Source of the DNA: Pseudoscleropodium purum
Taxonomy: Eukaryota > Streptophyta > Bryopsida > Hypnales > Brachytheciaceae
Reading direction: 5' to 3'
DNA length: 64,000 bases
Assembly: GCA_963969395.1 (NCBI GenBank)
Contig: OZ017804.1
Coordinates: forward strand, 3,038,001 to 3,102,000
Positions 47,050 through 57,737 of the stretch are shown here, piece by piece. Each line of letters starts with the position of its first letter. Positions within the stretch are counted from its first letter, which is position 1. Under the pieces are notes generated by a model. The model was given only the letters and a program-made list of their open reading frames with translations, made no database searches and had not been told where the DNA came from. Both the position numbers and the translations under genes were made by a program.

Positions 47050-47172
47050 CATGAGTTGCGTGTGAGTTGTACGTGAGTTGCGTGTGAGTGAAATATGTGG
47101 GATGCGTGTAAGTCACATGTGAGTTGTATGTAAGTTGTGTGTGAATCATATGCAAGTTGCATGTGAGTCATA
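47050..47172. repeat. Minisatellite of ~10-bp GTGAGTTGYR units
   Basis: Degenerate head-to-tail copies (tgagttgcgtg, tgagttgtacg, taagtcacatg, tgagttgtatg, caagttgcatg) fill about 120 bp. The minus-strand ORF with repeated H/T/S peptides is a by-product. Confidence 0.8.
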
Positions 47173-47960
47173 CTACTATACTATTTTTTGTAGTTGTATT
47201 ATCATAAGGCATTCATTTACCGTGGAGTTTGTTTCATGACTAGTTCATTATAGATAACTGCATAAAAGTTGACAACAATGCTAAATGACAATTGCCATAA
47301 CGTAAAAGTCCTATCTTAGTGAATGACGCCCAAAATTTGAAAATGTAGGAGACAACAAAAAAACAATATGATCAAAGTTTTAGTTGGCAACAACCCCAAC
47401 TATGAATTTCTATTGATAAAGGTCTTTCAATTTTGAAAATGACTTACAGATAGCAAGTATGACATATGACTATTCAATGAAAGGAGAGTAACTACTGAAT
47501 GAGGGCACAATCATTCTATGAGTCTTGGATACTTACTATGACTATACCATGATTCATAGATGGCAAATATCATTGACATATGACTATTCAATAACAAGAA
47601 AGAAACTACAAAATGCTTGCACAATTGTTCTCTATTACTACAAACAATAGAGGACTTTGAAATGTCATTTCCCAAAATGCAAATCTTTGAAGTGACACAT
47701 TGACACTCCTTGCCCTCACCTCCTTCTTATATGTATCACGCTTCTTCTCTTCCACCACTATTGTCCTCGACCTCATTCCCCCTGTCCCCACTTTTTTTTG
47801 CAAATACGTACAAAAAAAATTAGAATTGAAAATGAATAACAAGGTAATGGGATATGAAAGAGGTAGAACCACGTGGTTCACAAGTCTCCTTAGCTTCCAC
47901 TAATTCAACACTGTCATTGGTCTCTAATTTCTGAATGCATTCATGTTTTTTTTAGACTAA
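47173..47960. other. AT-rich non-coding stretch
   Basis: Loose direct repetition (tatgactattcaatgaaaggagag near 47460 and tatgactattcaataacaagaaag near 47580) and no recognisable gene. Confidence 0.3.
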
Positions 47961-47969
47961 TCAACGCAT

Positions 47970-48290
47970 TGTTTTGAACAATCAACTTACACAAATCCTA
48001 AGAGACCTAAAGTAAGAGCTATGATATCCAAGTAAAATCAAGTCATTTGCTTGAACAATGAACTTACACAAACCTTAGGAGAACCAAAAATTAGAAAGAG
48101 TTGTAATATCCAAGAAAAATCACTTCATTGTTTGAACAATGAACTTACACAAACTCTGAGAGAAACAAACTTAGAAAGAATTGTGAAACCCAAGAGAAAT
48201 CAACCCATTTGCTTGAACAATGAACTTATACAAACTCTAAGCTAGAAAACCAAGCTTAGAAAGAGATGTAACACCTAAAATGGATCAACT
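47970..48290. repeat. Four tandem copies of a ~78-bp unit
   Basis: Each unit holds gaacaatgaacttacacaaa, an agagaa-cca-acttagaaag block and a tccaagaaaaatca block. Starts near 47974, 48051, 48132 and 48213. The plus-strand ORF across it encodes the same peptide repeatedly and is probably not a gene. Confidence 0.75.
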
Positions 48291-50305
48291 CACATCTTTG
48301 CAAAGATGGAGCAACGGTGAGATGCAACAAGCACAAAAATGTAGTGGTGGCTTAGAAGAAATATAGGGTCCTATTCATGCCAAAGAAAGCAGTGAAATTT
48401 GAGTTGTTTGTATCATATAAGGATCCAATTGAATCAAATGATGCCTATGAGCACTTATTTACCCACCCTTGATAAATAAGCAAACACAACCAGGTTCTTG
48501 GTTTGTTTTCAATCCTATAGATGTTTTAACGTCGGTTCATTTGCCTTTCAAGCAATGGATGTTTCTAAATTTCCTACTCCTATGACTTTAAAAAGTCTCT
48601 TACTCTTTAACCTTTTATTATAGAAGCCCAAATACTTGTTTTAGAGTTTTTAATTGGATTTCTTTTAGCTTTTAGGGTTCTAAGCTTCTTTTAGATGAAT
48701 TATTATTTTTAGACAATTGAATTTGATTTTTTGTAGAGTCTAGTTCATCCTACTATATTAATAAAAAAAAATTGAATTTGAATTTTTCTAGTAAAAGTTA
48801 TGAAGGGATGAAATATGACTACTAATCAGTACTTCAAATTTCATCCATGATTTTCTACCAACCTACAATTCACAATTGACTTTTTCTCTAATTTTTGACC
48901 TCTAGATTTTTTACCCTATCTAAGTTTACCATGTCTTGTTCCTATTGGATGAAATTGACTAATTTTCATCTAATATGAGTCCTAACTTCATCCGCTAATA
49001 TCTTTCTCAATTCAACTTGGAATTCTAAGCGTCATATTGTTTTGGAAACCCCTAATCAAGACCTACACAATAATCTATCTGACTTTAAGGAAAAACTTAG
49101 TCTTGAGACCCTGATTTGCCCTTGAACTTTGGCTATGCATTAAAATTAACTTTTTTTGAAAATTCAAAATAAAAGGAAGAATTGGTGGCTTACCTCAAAG
49201 TTGAGGTTGTTATTTAGGTTATTGTACAACCCCTTTTATTCTCTATCATTCGCCATTCTTCTCACTCCTTTGGTAATTTTGCCCATGGCTTGAAATAAAG
49301 TAAAAATTACAAGTTCAAAGCTTTCAAAATGATACTTCAGCTTTCCCTTCCCTTCTCTTTCTTTTTTTAAACACTATTTAAACTCTATTATTGTATTCCT
49401 AGAGTTGACTTGAAATTTTTATACAATAATGGTTGAACAATAATTGACCCTTCAACCTCTATCTTTTGATTCAACTATTATTTTATCCCTTCAAAAGTTT
49501 AGTGATTCCAATTAAATTCCAAAGATTTCCTCCTAATCTCTTCAAATCTACAATGTGTCTTCAGATCCTAATTCATACTTCAAACTCCAAGTTTTATTCC
49601 AATCGCTAGTTGTTTCTTTTTCTCTTTTGCTTGATTCTTCTACTCCTAGTTTGCAACACTATTTGGCTATCAAGATGTTTTTCCTTCTCCCCCTCTTTCA
49701 ATTGTATCCTTTGAACTACTACTTCTTCATTTTTATATTTCTATGATTTTATTTGCCATCTACTCTTCCCTACCTATCTTTTGTGTTTTTTATATACCTC
49801 TTCTACTTTGTATTTTTATCTTTTAATCTTTTCAAACATCTATTTTCAAAAGCCAAAATGGTGTTTTTTTTTTTCTAAAGCAGAATCAACAGTCTACGAC
49901 CCTAATATCGCAGCCCCTAGGACCTTCCAAAATTGCAGCCCTTAGCACCTTAGTATTGTAGGACCTTCAATATTAGAGCCGGCACACAACCTCCTTCCTC
50001 GGTCACTACCACATGGCAGCCTGCGATTAGTTGGACCCCTCGGTCGGACTACTATAAGGCGGGTGACGTGGCACCCTGTGATTGGTTGGACCCTAGTCCT
50101 GTGTACTTCCGTCCTTACAGTCTGTCCTATCTTGCTGTTTTGAATTTGGACCCTTTCGAGTGTTAGTTTCCCTTGAAATTTTTGACCTTTTTGAATCCAA
50201 TTTTTGAATAATTTAAGACACCAAAAAAATAGAAAATTTTCATTCCACCATTCAACCTTTTAACAAAGGCACTTTCTTGACAAAAATCTCCAAAGACTTT
50301 TTGAC
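48291..50305. other. AT-rich stretch without recognisable genes
   Basis: No recognisable gene. 49900-50130 is GC-richer and has loosely repeated phrases (cgcagcccctaggacctt / tgcagcccttagcacctt; tgcgattagttggaccc / tgtgattggttggaccc), probably an old repeat. Confidence 0.3.
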
Positions 50306-50309
50306 AAAT

Positions 50310-50540
50310 CTATAATTTTAAAGCCAAAGCTTCGCCTTAGAGTAGGAAACTTTGCAAATTTCTACCAAATTTTTAAATTTAAAGCCAAAGCTTTGCCATT
50401 AGGATGGAAACTTTGTAAATTCCTACCAAATTCCAAAACTTAAAAGCCAAAGCTTTGCCGTTAGGATAGGAAACTTGTAAATTCCTACCAAATTCTAAAG
50501 CTTAAAGCCAAAGTTTTGTTGTTTAGATGGAAAACCACTA
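50310..50540. repeat. Four tandem copies of a ~60-bp unit
   Basis: Units share aaagccaaagctttgcc, aggatggaaac and aaattcctaccaaat; starts near 50315, 50372, 50434 and 50496. The last is the most diverged. Confidence 0.75.
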
Positions 50541-51512
50541 AATTATACAATGTCAAGATAAGTCAACCTTAACACATAAACAACGGTTCAAATACATTCA
50601 CAAGCACTAGAGGTTCCCCTAAGCGGCATTGCCAAGGTACAGAGGATGAATTCTCTAGAATTAGTAGCAAAGATTCAAAAACTCGACAAAAACCAACATG
50701 AGAACTTCAAAACCACATGAAATCAAGACAAACCTTGAAGGGACCCCAATAACCTTCAAGTAGGCTTAGAAGGTAGCAACAATGAAGCTAAATGCTTCAA
50801 AAAACACAAATTTGGCAACGTTGGCATGCCATGGCCAATTCTCTAAATATTAAATGGATTCAGATTGTCTAAAGCAGTTCAAAAATGAACCTAAGGTGTG
50901 ATTTGGAAGAGAAATGAGAGCTCTTAAATATTTTTTTAAGAGCCTCATCCCTCCAATTCCTACAAGGTAATTTTATCATCTAAGATTTTCATCCTAATTT
51001 TAAGAATTTTAACTTTCTATGTTGATCCTATTCTCTAACTTTTGGAGAAATGCTCCAAATCACAAATGGATTGTGCCAATGGCTTTAGAAGGCCATTTCA
51101 AATTTGAAAGTCCTTCTATCTTCTTTCCCTACTTCAAAAACTCAAAGAATCCCAATGGTGACTAGAGATGCAAAATGGGATAAAAATCCAAGTTTTGGAG
51201 TTTACTTTTTTGACCAAAAGTAACTAGCCTAAACTTCTAAGTAGATTCAAGGGAATAAGAAAAAAACCTAAGTTTGTTTTATTCCAATATCATCTGCTCC
51301 CAATACGTCGGTCAACTTCACAATTGAACTTCAATTTCGTTGGTTTTGGAAGATGTTGCTAAATTTGGCACCTCCTGGTATTGAAATGTCACAAAACTTA
51401 TCAGGACCTTTTATAAACATAAAAGAAATACTAATATTAATACTAATTTTTAGTGAGATTTTATCACATCACAAGTAACTTCCATGAATTTACCATACTA
51501 GATTTGGGTAGT
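50541..51512. other. AT-rich non-coding stretch
   Basis: No recognisable gene. The last ~120 bp before the ORF at 51516 may hold its broken upstream part in another frame, but this is uncertain. Confidence 0.3.
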
Positions 51513-51515
51513 TGA

Positions 51516-52157
51516 CTGTTTGGAAAAAGATCTTTGGATGATAAACTCAAGACTTTTTGGAGAAACTCTCATGAAGTTCCTCAAGGTATGTGCAAGTTTA
51601 TATTCTTACTTTGCACATGCGAAAAAGGAATACAAATCTCGCTATCTCTTTTAACTTCTGGAAAATATAGAATCTTTCGTAAAAAGAGGAATCTTGGAAA
51701 AGCGATTGTACCATTGACTCCTAGTATGACTCCCATTCCAAATTATCGTACTTATATTGTAGATGCCCTTCATTGTTCCATTTTGAGTTTCTCCACTTGC
51801 AAGTTAACAATTGGAATTTCTACTATTTTATCAATGGAATGGAGAAATTGGAATCTATCACAGAAAATCTACCTTAGGGTTTTTACAAGATTCCCTCAAA
51901 CCACATTAGATAATTTGTGTTTCATTGCACAAATAAATGTAGATAATTGGGCAGTTTCTACTAATACACTTACTATTTACAATACTTGGGTTTCTATCCT
52001 ATTTACATGCGAATTTGGAAGGTATTTAAGAAAAATTAGGTATAAAGTGAATATAGGCTATATTGGTATGTGCAATATTGGTTCTGGTCTAACATACTCT
52101 TTAGGTCTTTCAACACCTAAAACCAAAATTAAAACATATAAGAAATTCAAAAAATAA
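51516..52157 (+). CDS. Orphan ORF, ~213 codons open (unknown protein; possible viral relic)
   Basis: This is the longest single open frame in the window. It follows a TGA at 51513-51515 and ends with TAA at 52155-52157. There is no ATG near its 5' end; the first in-frame ATG lies at about 51588, so the true start may be upstream in a shifted frame or spliced. At the local base composition a stop is expected about every 14 codons, so chance is a poor explanation. The middle has hydrophobic strand-like segments and few acidic residues; visible short motifs are KKRNLGKAIVPLTPS, VDALHCSILSF and RVFTRFPQTTLDN. The C-terminus is Lys-rich. I do not recognise the family. The single-exon form, the beta-rich look and the AT-rich setting would fit an endogenous viral gene relic, such as a plant-virus movement-type protein, but this is speculation. 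Confidence 0.4.
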   Translation: MFGKRSLDDKLKTFWRNSHEVPQGMCKFIFLLCTCEKGIQISLSLLTSGKYRIFRKKRNLGKAIVPLTPSMTPIPNYRTYIVDALHCSILSFSTCKLTIGISTILSMEWRNWNLSQKIYLRVFTRFPQTTLDNLCFIAQINVDNWAVSTNTLTIYNTWVSILFTCEFGRYLRKIRYKVNIGYIGMCNIGSGLTYSLGLSTPKTKIKTYKKFKK

Positions 52158-53090
52158 ATCTTAAGTCCTAGGTGACAAAAAAAATCAGGGATAAAAAGCT
52201 AAAAGTAGGAAAAAAAAAGTCCTAATCTATTTTTAAAACTAATAGTCTTTATTGATAGTCTCTATTATATAAAACAAAGCTTAAGATGAAAAGACTTTCT
52301 TTAGAGATGGATCCCTCCATATGGTTGGGTGGTTTGAGCTCTTTGTAAAATATTCTTGTTAATAAGTATATTTTGTATTTGTATTTAGAGTTCATTGTTG
52401 GAGGTATGTAACATTCATAGAAGCTATTGAATAAAGTGTATTCAAAAGTTTTTACTACTTGATTGCATCTTAGTATGTCTACATCCATCCAAGATTTCCA
52501 AAGTTGAATTATTATAATTGTTTACATAAAAGACATAAGTAGACAAAGGATGTTTTTTAAGTGTGTTTATTTTATGTTGGAATAATCAAAGCATGAAGAA
52601 TATCAAAGGTTGGTAGCTTATTTACTTTTAAATCATTCTAGAAATAAATGAAAATTTTTTAGGAAAATAATTTTACAAAAATAATTTTTGGGGCATGATA
52701 AAAAAAATAGAATATTCAAGAACACCCAATTCTATATTGTCTAATTGCAAATTTTGGAAAAAAAAAATATCTATTTTGGCAAAAAAGTATAGAACCTCCT
52801 CATTACACTAAAAAAACATATTTAGTATCACCTCTACTGATTGATTTTAATACACTATAAATTTTTACTCTTGATGAATATTTTTATCAACAATGTCTAC
52901 AAAGATTCTCCTCTTTGAATAGTATTGACATCTATGTTATTGGTAAAAAAATTCATCTATAGTAAAAAGTTACAACCTTGAGTAAGTACAGTAGTTAGTG
53001 TGGGTGACACTAATTAAAATACAGTTCTTAGAATAGCAGACTAACTCTGACAGACTCCTGTACACGAAATCAGACAAAATTGAAGGGGCG
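52158..53090. other. AT-rich non-coding stretch
   Basis: No gene, RNA or repeat recognised. Confidence 0.35.
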
Positions 53091-53560
53091 GTTTGCAGGG
53101 TCGAGTGGAGATGGCTGTGGTCACAAGCCCACGCTGCAGCCGTCAAACTGTGAAGAAGATGATTAGGGTTTCGCAAAGATAGTAACGAGAGAAGCGATTA
53201 GGGTTTCGCATTGTGTTCAGAACCTAGACATTACCTTCAAATAGCAGAGACGTTTTCTATTCCCGTTGAATCTGTAGCTCCTCCCCCTCCGTGTACCCGC
53301 TTCGCTTCACCTGTTCAAGGTTCCTCAGTTATTCAAGCAATCGTCCCCTCATGCGCGGGTATTCTGAGAGCCTAGAGCAGGTTATTGTGGTAGAGAAGAC
53401 CGCCAATTGTACGCGGAGCTTTTATTGAACATGCGCATCTCGGCATTGTGTACATGTATGAAGGAGATTGATAGGTGATGATCGTGCAAGTGTTTCAAAT
53501 GATCACTTGACATACTTTCGCGATTTGCGGCGGCTATGTCCAGGACGTCCCCCTCGGTAT
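53091..53560. promoter_or_regulatory. GC-richer block with two telo-box motifs, candidate promoter
   Basis: gattagggtttcgca occurs twice (53161-53175 and 53196-53210). It contains TTAGGGTTT, the reverse of the AAACCCTAA telo box common in plant promoters of snoRNA, ribosomal-protein and other translation genes. The block is more G+C-rich than its surroundings and lies ~700 bp upstream of the tandem RNA-like repeats. Direction is not determined; it could also serve a minus-strand transcript. Confidence 0.4.
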
Positions 53561-53892
53561 GCTCAGGGGCTGAGTTCTTACGCTTTACTTATGAGTGTTG
53601 TGTTTCTATTTCTTTTTCGTTCGTCTGCTGTTTTGAATAGGTGATTTAATTGTGCTCTGAATGTTGCGATTCCTTGATGTTTTTCTTGAGATGTTTGACA
53701 TTTCTTGAGGATTTTGTTTTCTGGTCTTTTCTTTCGAAGCAAGTCCTTTTTCGTCCTGACTAATTCTGATAGAGAATTTTTTTTCGTACCTGGTTCTGTG
53801 GTTCGAGAGGTCATAGAGCTGATTGAAGAAGATTTTTTTGGTTCAATTGAAGAATGCTTGATGAGGGACCTATTATTTTTTACCGTACACAA

Positions 53893-54039
53893 TTAAGCCG
53901 GCATGCCAGCAGGAGGCTCTTGGGCTGTGGTGGCTGGCATGCGACTATGTGATACGAAGATTGAGTGGTAGATGCTGTCTGCTCGACCTGAATTGGCCTG
54001 CGGGTCATGAAGGATCGGGCCTGGTTATTCTGCACATTG
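53893..54039 (+). ncRNA. H/ACA-snoRNA-like RNA, copy 1
   Basis: Hairpin 1 has a perfect 10-bp stem: gcatgccagc (53901-53910) with gctggcatgc (53933-53942). A hinge atacga (53952-53957) fits the H box ANANNA. A second hairpin follows: gctcga (53981-53986) pairs with tcgggc near 54015-54020, and gacc with ggtc inside it. Then aca at 54034-54036, three bases before the proposed end, fits the ACA box. The total of ~147 nt is normal for plant H/ACA RNAs. No rRNA or snRNA target was derived, so the class is a structural inference. Another structured RNA is possible. Confidence 0.4.
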
Positions 54040-54150
54040 CATATCAAGATTTGTTAGAAATGAAGTTGTGTCAAGATTTTTATATCAAGAGTTGTGATGA
54101 GTTGTAGTTCTTCAAATCTCTTGACGTTCGACGACCAATATGCGTACACC

Positions 54151-54297
54151 ATTAAGCCGGCATGCCAGCAAGAGGCTCTTGGGCTGTGGTGGCTGGCATG
54201 CGACTATGTGATACGAAGATGGAGTGGTAGATGCTGTCTGCTCAACCTGAATGGCCTGCGGGTCATGAAGGATCGGGCCTGGTTATTCTGCACATTG
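54151..54297 (+). ncRNA. H/ACA-snoRNA-like RNA, copy 2
   Basis: Same layout as copy 1: stem 54160-54169 with 54192-54201, hinge gatacgaag, second hairpin, ACA at 54292-54294. Differences include gctcga to gctcaa in the second stem, which weakens one pair. Confidence 0.35.
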
Positions 54298-54407
54298 CAT
54301 ATCAAGATTTGTTAGGGATATAAGATGTGTCAAGATTTTTATCAAGCGCTGTGTCTAGTTGTAAAGCTAAAACGTCTTCAATGTAGGACGACCTGTATAC
54401 GTTCACA

Positions 54408-54554
54408 ATTAAGCCGGCATGCCAGCAGGAGGCTCTTGGGCTGTGGTGGCTGGCATGCGACTATGTGATACGAAGATTGAGTGGTAGATGCTGTCTGCTC
54501 GGCCTGAATTGCCTGTGGGCTATGAAGGATCGGGCCTGGTTATTCTGCACATTA
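54408..54554 (+). ncRNA. H/ACA-snoRNA-like RNA, copy 3
   Basis: Stem 54417-54426 with 54449-54458, hinge gatacgaag, ACA at 54549-54551. In the inner stem of hairpin 2, gacc/ggtc of copy 1 is replaced by ggcc/ggct, so one A-T pair becomes G-C, a compensatory change that favours a real RNA stem. Confidence 0.38.
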
Positions 54555-54593
54555 TACATCTGATGCTTGATGTGATGACTGCATCCGTTCACA

Positions 54594-54746
54594 ATCGAGC
54601 CTGCATGCCAGCTGAAAGCCTACGGGCTACGGTGGCTTGGCATGCGACTATGTGTAACTAACGAAGTTTAAGTGGTAGATGGTGTGTGCTCGACCTGAAC
54701 GGCTTGTAGGCCATGAAGGAGCGGGCCTGGTTATTCTATATAATTT
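54594..54746 (+). pseudogene. Diverged fourth copy of the RNA-like core
   Basis: Hairpin 1 persists (gcatgccagc at 54603-54612, gcttggcatgc at 54635-54645, one bulge). The hinge and the ACA end are not preserved, so this copy is probably not functional. Confidence 0.35.
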
Positions 54747-54760
54747 TTTATGAGCTCAAC

Positions 54761-55680
54761 ATTAGTTTGGTCGTGTCCAGTTTGATTGATTGATCCATGT
54801 ATCTCAGTGAGTTACATTTTTCACGATATAATCCAAGACTAAGAATACTTAATCTTTTAGGAGTTAGTCCAATCATATCTAGAGACTTCAGGGTTTAAGG
54901 TTCAGGTGAACCCTACACCCCAAATCACACTTGAGTAACTGAAATTCCTCAAAATACATGTTGCTGTTATCTATTGCGGTGGAATCTTTTTTGCCAACGG
55001 TGACAGTGAAATGCTTCCAACGGTCGAGCACTGACCGAATCCTCACGGACAGTGTTCAACATTATTTGGTAAGCTAGAGCAATCCGTTCTGCTGCATCTC
55101 TTTCGGGTCTTGATTACTGAGAGACTCTTGCGTTTGCAGCCGTACACTCGCTTGCTGAGATAGAACGTCTTCGCAGGTGATGGATTCTCAGTTTTGTGTT
55201 TCCGTAGATGTGTCTGGATTGAAGAGCACCAAGTAGCCCCCTCTTGGCCGGAGTAATGGCTTTGAGGGAAAATCGAGAGGGTAACCAGGTGCGACATGAA
55301 TGAGGGACCATTGTTGAAACCTCACCACAACTCACGAAGTTTTGCAGCTGTGGACTAATGCCCTGGACATTCGACCCATCGTGAATCTAGTTCCTTGCCT
55401 GTATTGTGGTGCTTCTTCACCGTAGTGGTGGTCTCGTGGGAAACTACTGACAATTGGGATGAACATTCGTGAGTTTTGTGGCAGGTAAATGATGAAGCGA
55501 ACCAAGCGAGACATTCAGCCACCACTAACTCCGAATATCAGTCCACGATTTCCTATCTGCGAATGGGGTGAACTGGGTTGTTGAGGAGAAGTTAGTAAAT
55601 GCGTTAATTGCAGCTCCTAAGACATCGAGCGAGTCCAACTTGGGCCCCCTTTCGAGGGTGTCCTGCTGGGTTTGCGCACA
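54761..55680. other. Non-coding stretch before the tRNA genes
   Basis: Balanced base composition and short overlapping ORFs on the minus strand (55043-55514), none recognisable. It may be transcribed spacer or the remains of a gene. Confidence 0.3.
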
Positions 55681-55752
55681 GTCGTTGTAGTATAGTGGTA
55701 AGTATTCCCGCCTGTCACGCGGGTGACCCGGGTTCGATCCCCGGCAGCGGCG
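55681..55752 (+). tRNA. tRNA-Asp (anticodon GUC)
   Basis: 72-nt cloverleaf. Acceptor stem GTCGTTG/CAGCGGC pairs fully with G-U allowed, with discriminator G at 55752. The A-box region TAGTATAGTGGTAAG, anticodon loop CTGTCAC (anticodon GTC at 55714-55716) and T-arm GGTTCGATCC (B box) are all present. No intron and no encoded CCA, as expected for a nuclear gene. No run of four T follows before the next tRNA. Confidence 0.98.
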
Positions 55753-55794
55753 CCTTGGAGTCTCCCCGGTTTATCTCCGGATGGCTCCACTAGT

Positions 55795-55865
55795 GCACCG
55801 GTGGTCTAGTGGTAGAATAGTACCCTGCCACGGTACAGACCCGGGTTCGATTCCCGGCCGGTGCA
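55795..55865 (+). tRNA. tRNA-Gly (anticodon GCC)
   Basis: 71-nt cloverleaf. Acceptor stem GCACCGG/CCGGTGC with discriminator A at 55865, A-box TGGTCTAGTGGTAGAAT, anticodon loop CTGCCAC (GCC at 55827-55829), T-arm GGTTCGATTCC. It lies 42 bp after tRNA-Asp on the same strand. Confidence 0.98.
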
Positions 55866-55882
55866 CTCTCCTTTTCGTTCTT
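55866..55882 (+). terminator. Pol III T-run after tRNA-Gly
   Basis: ctctccttttcgttctttt follows the tRNA directly; TTTT at about 55872-55875 is the first T4 after either tRNA. Confidence 0.8.
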
Positions 55883-57737
55883 TTATCAAATTTATCTTAT
55901 GTTTTTGTTTGCGAATCAGAGTCGGTTCGCACTCACCAGAGAATGCGGGATTTTGATGTCACACGCATCTGAGAAAGAATCAGAGTTTTTTTGGTGGATG
56001 TTGTTAGATTGTTGTTCTTTGACAGTAGCTTAATATTGATTCAGGGGGTGTACACCAGACAATCATCTGATGAATGTATCCCTGGTGATCAAAACTCCTT
56101 GTGAAATTGCGCCCTTTTTAATCAATATTTGAGTTTAAAGGAGAGTGGAGAAACTTGACCGGTAACTGTTGACGTAAAGTGATCTGAGTTCCAAGAAATT
56201 TTCGTGTGATATGGACGAGTTCTTGACCCGGTCGCTGATTAGCGAAGAGTGGCAGATTATTTTTGAAAATAGGAGAAATAAGTGAAGCCCAAGTATCAAG
56301 CATGAATCTGTGCAGCTGCAAGAGCTCCCTTCAACAGTACTGGTTTAAGTGTTGATTGAATTTCAGCATTTACGGTAGTGAATTTGGACCATTTGATGAG
56401 CACTGTTGACCACTACAGTATCCTGTTATAGCTCGTTGATATGATGGACTTGGACTGAGTACCAGTTGTGTAACAGGCGAAATTGCAGAAAAGTTTCAGC
56501 AAGATCGACTCAAGGTGAGGCCAATGAGCTCGCGAATTTCCCTGTTTCTGTCTGTTTGATCAAATGAAGTGGAAAGATCTGTATACGAATCCATAGAGAG
56601 TTCTATCAGCGTAAGCCACATGGACCTAGATTGTGAGGATTGTGAGAGCTCTAAAAGATTATGATCTTGAGAGTATCCAGATTTTAGGGAATGAGGTAGG
56701 TAAGTCACGGATACAAGCTGATTACCTTTTTCTTTTTTTTTTAGAGGAAATCTTTATTCCATCGTGGAATAATAAGTACTTACTACCTGATGCAAATGGC
56801 TATGTCTCCAGTACCAACACCAGAATCCTGGCAAGGACTTCCTGTCCCCGCACCTCTTGACTTTTCGAATCGCTCCCCCGAATCCGAAAATGCGGAAGAA
56901 TTTGCTCACTGACCTACTTTGAAAGGCTGTGTCAAATTGTCAAACTTCAGCAGAAGCGTGGACCCATTACAACTTCATGCCTCACTGGCTTCTTCCCATC
57001 CCGAGTTTTCAGTTGCTTCCAGTGCATGTTAGTGTTGGCACAGTGGGTATGAATCGTAACTTAACCCTTATTCCAATGGAAGAGACTGACTCACTGAATG
57101 GGTAGTCGAGCAGAATGAGACTTGTTCCTTGGAACCCATGTCATTATAAATTTTATAACATTCTTTCGGGCATTATTGTTCTGGTGCTGAAGGTTGGTTT
57201 GACCAGGCTAACATGTGACTCTGGAGGAGGCGTGTGCAGGACGTTACTTGATGGCAATCTTGCATTATTGTTGCTCTCGGTAAGGTCGTGAAATTCTTGT
57301 TTGACCAGTGAGGGTGGTCTTGCTGTTGCGTGGCCAGGATTTATTTGTCATGAGGGGTGAAATTGCTGTCAACCACACTAACTGTTTCCTTCAAGCTGTA
57401 AAAGTTCTACTCTTCACAGTGCTATTCAGAAGAGGAGGGAGTATGAAGAAAGAAATTTCATCAAGAACTCTCCATCAACGTTTCTAAAGCAATTAGTTAT
57501 GGGTATCATCGATAGCAGGTACTGGTAGCAATACATTCGTAGTTTGTGTCTGGACTTAGGAGTATCAAACTTTGATATTGTACATTGACCTACTTTTCTA
57601 TTTTACTAGTGATTGCAATTAGTACAAGAATTGGAACAGCGCCGAACTTCTTCGCAATTTGGATGAATGTGATTTAGTTACTACAAATTTTTGGATGAAA
57701 AAAATATTATAATTTTTTTTTGGATGAAATGTATTGT
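55883..57737. other. Non-coding stretch of balanced composition
   Basis: Stops in all frames; no gene recognised. The composition is closer to that of the genic regions than to the AT-rich blocks, so transcribed sequence or a dead gene is possible. Confidence 0.3.

Larger units (their letters stand above)
53885..54760 (+). repeat. Four tandem copies of a ~258-bp unit with a conserved ~150-nt core
   Basis: Cores start near 53893, 54151, 54408 and 54594. Spacing is about 259 and 257 bp, then 186 bp. The cores of the first three are nearly identical while the spacers differ more, so the core looks constrained or recently copied. The fourth is clearly diverged. No common protein frame runs through all copies. 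Confidence 0.85.

Noticed and set aside
47970..48290. Evenly spaced repeats that could suggest a CRISPR-like array
   Set aside because: The units are head-to-tail tandem repeats without unique spacers, and the window is plant nuclear DNA.
53700..53896. 63-codon plus ORF overlapping a 104-codon minus ORF at 53578-53892
   Set aside because: Both are unrecognisable, overlap each other and lie directly before the RNA-like repeats; probably transcribed non-coding sequence.
54090..54110. C-box-like motif gtgatga that could mark a C/D snoRNA between repeat copies
   Set aside because: No D box at a suitable distance and no terminal stem; the motif is not shared by all the spacers.
55043..55514. Three minus-strand ORFs of 60-84 codons
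   Set aside because: They overlap in different frames, show no domain and have no consistent splice structure.
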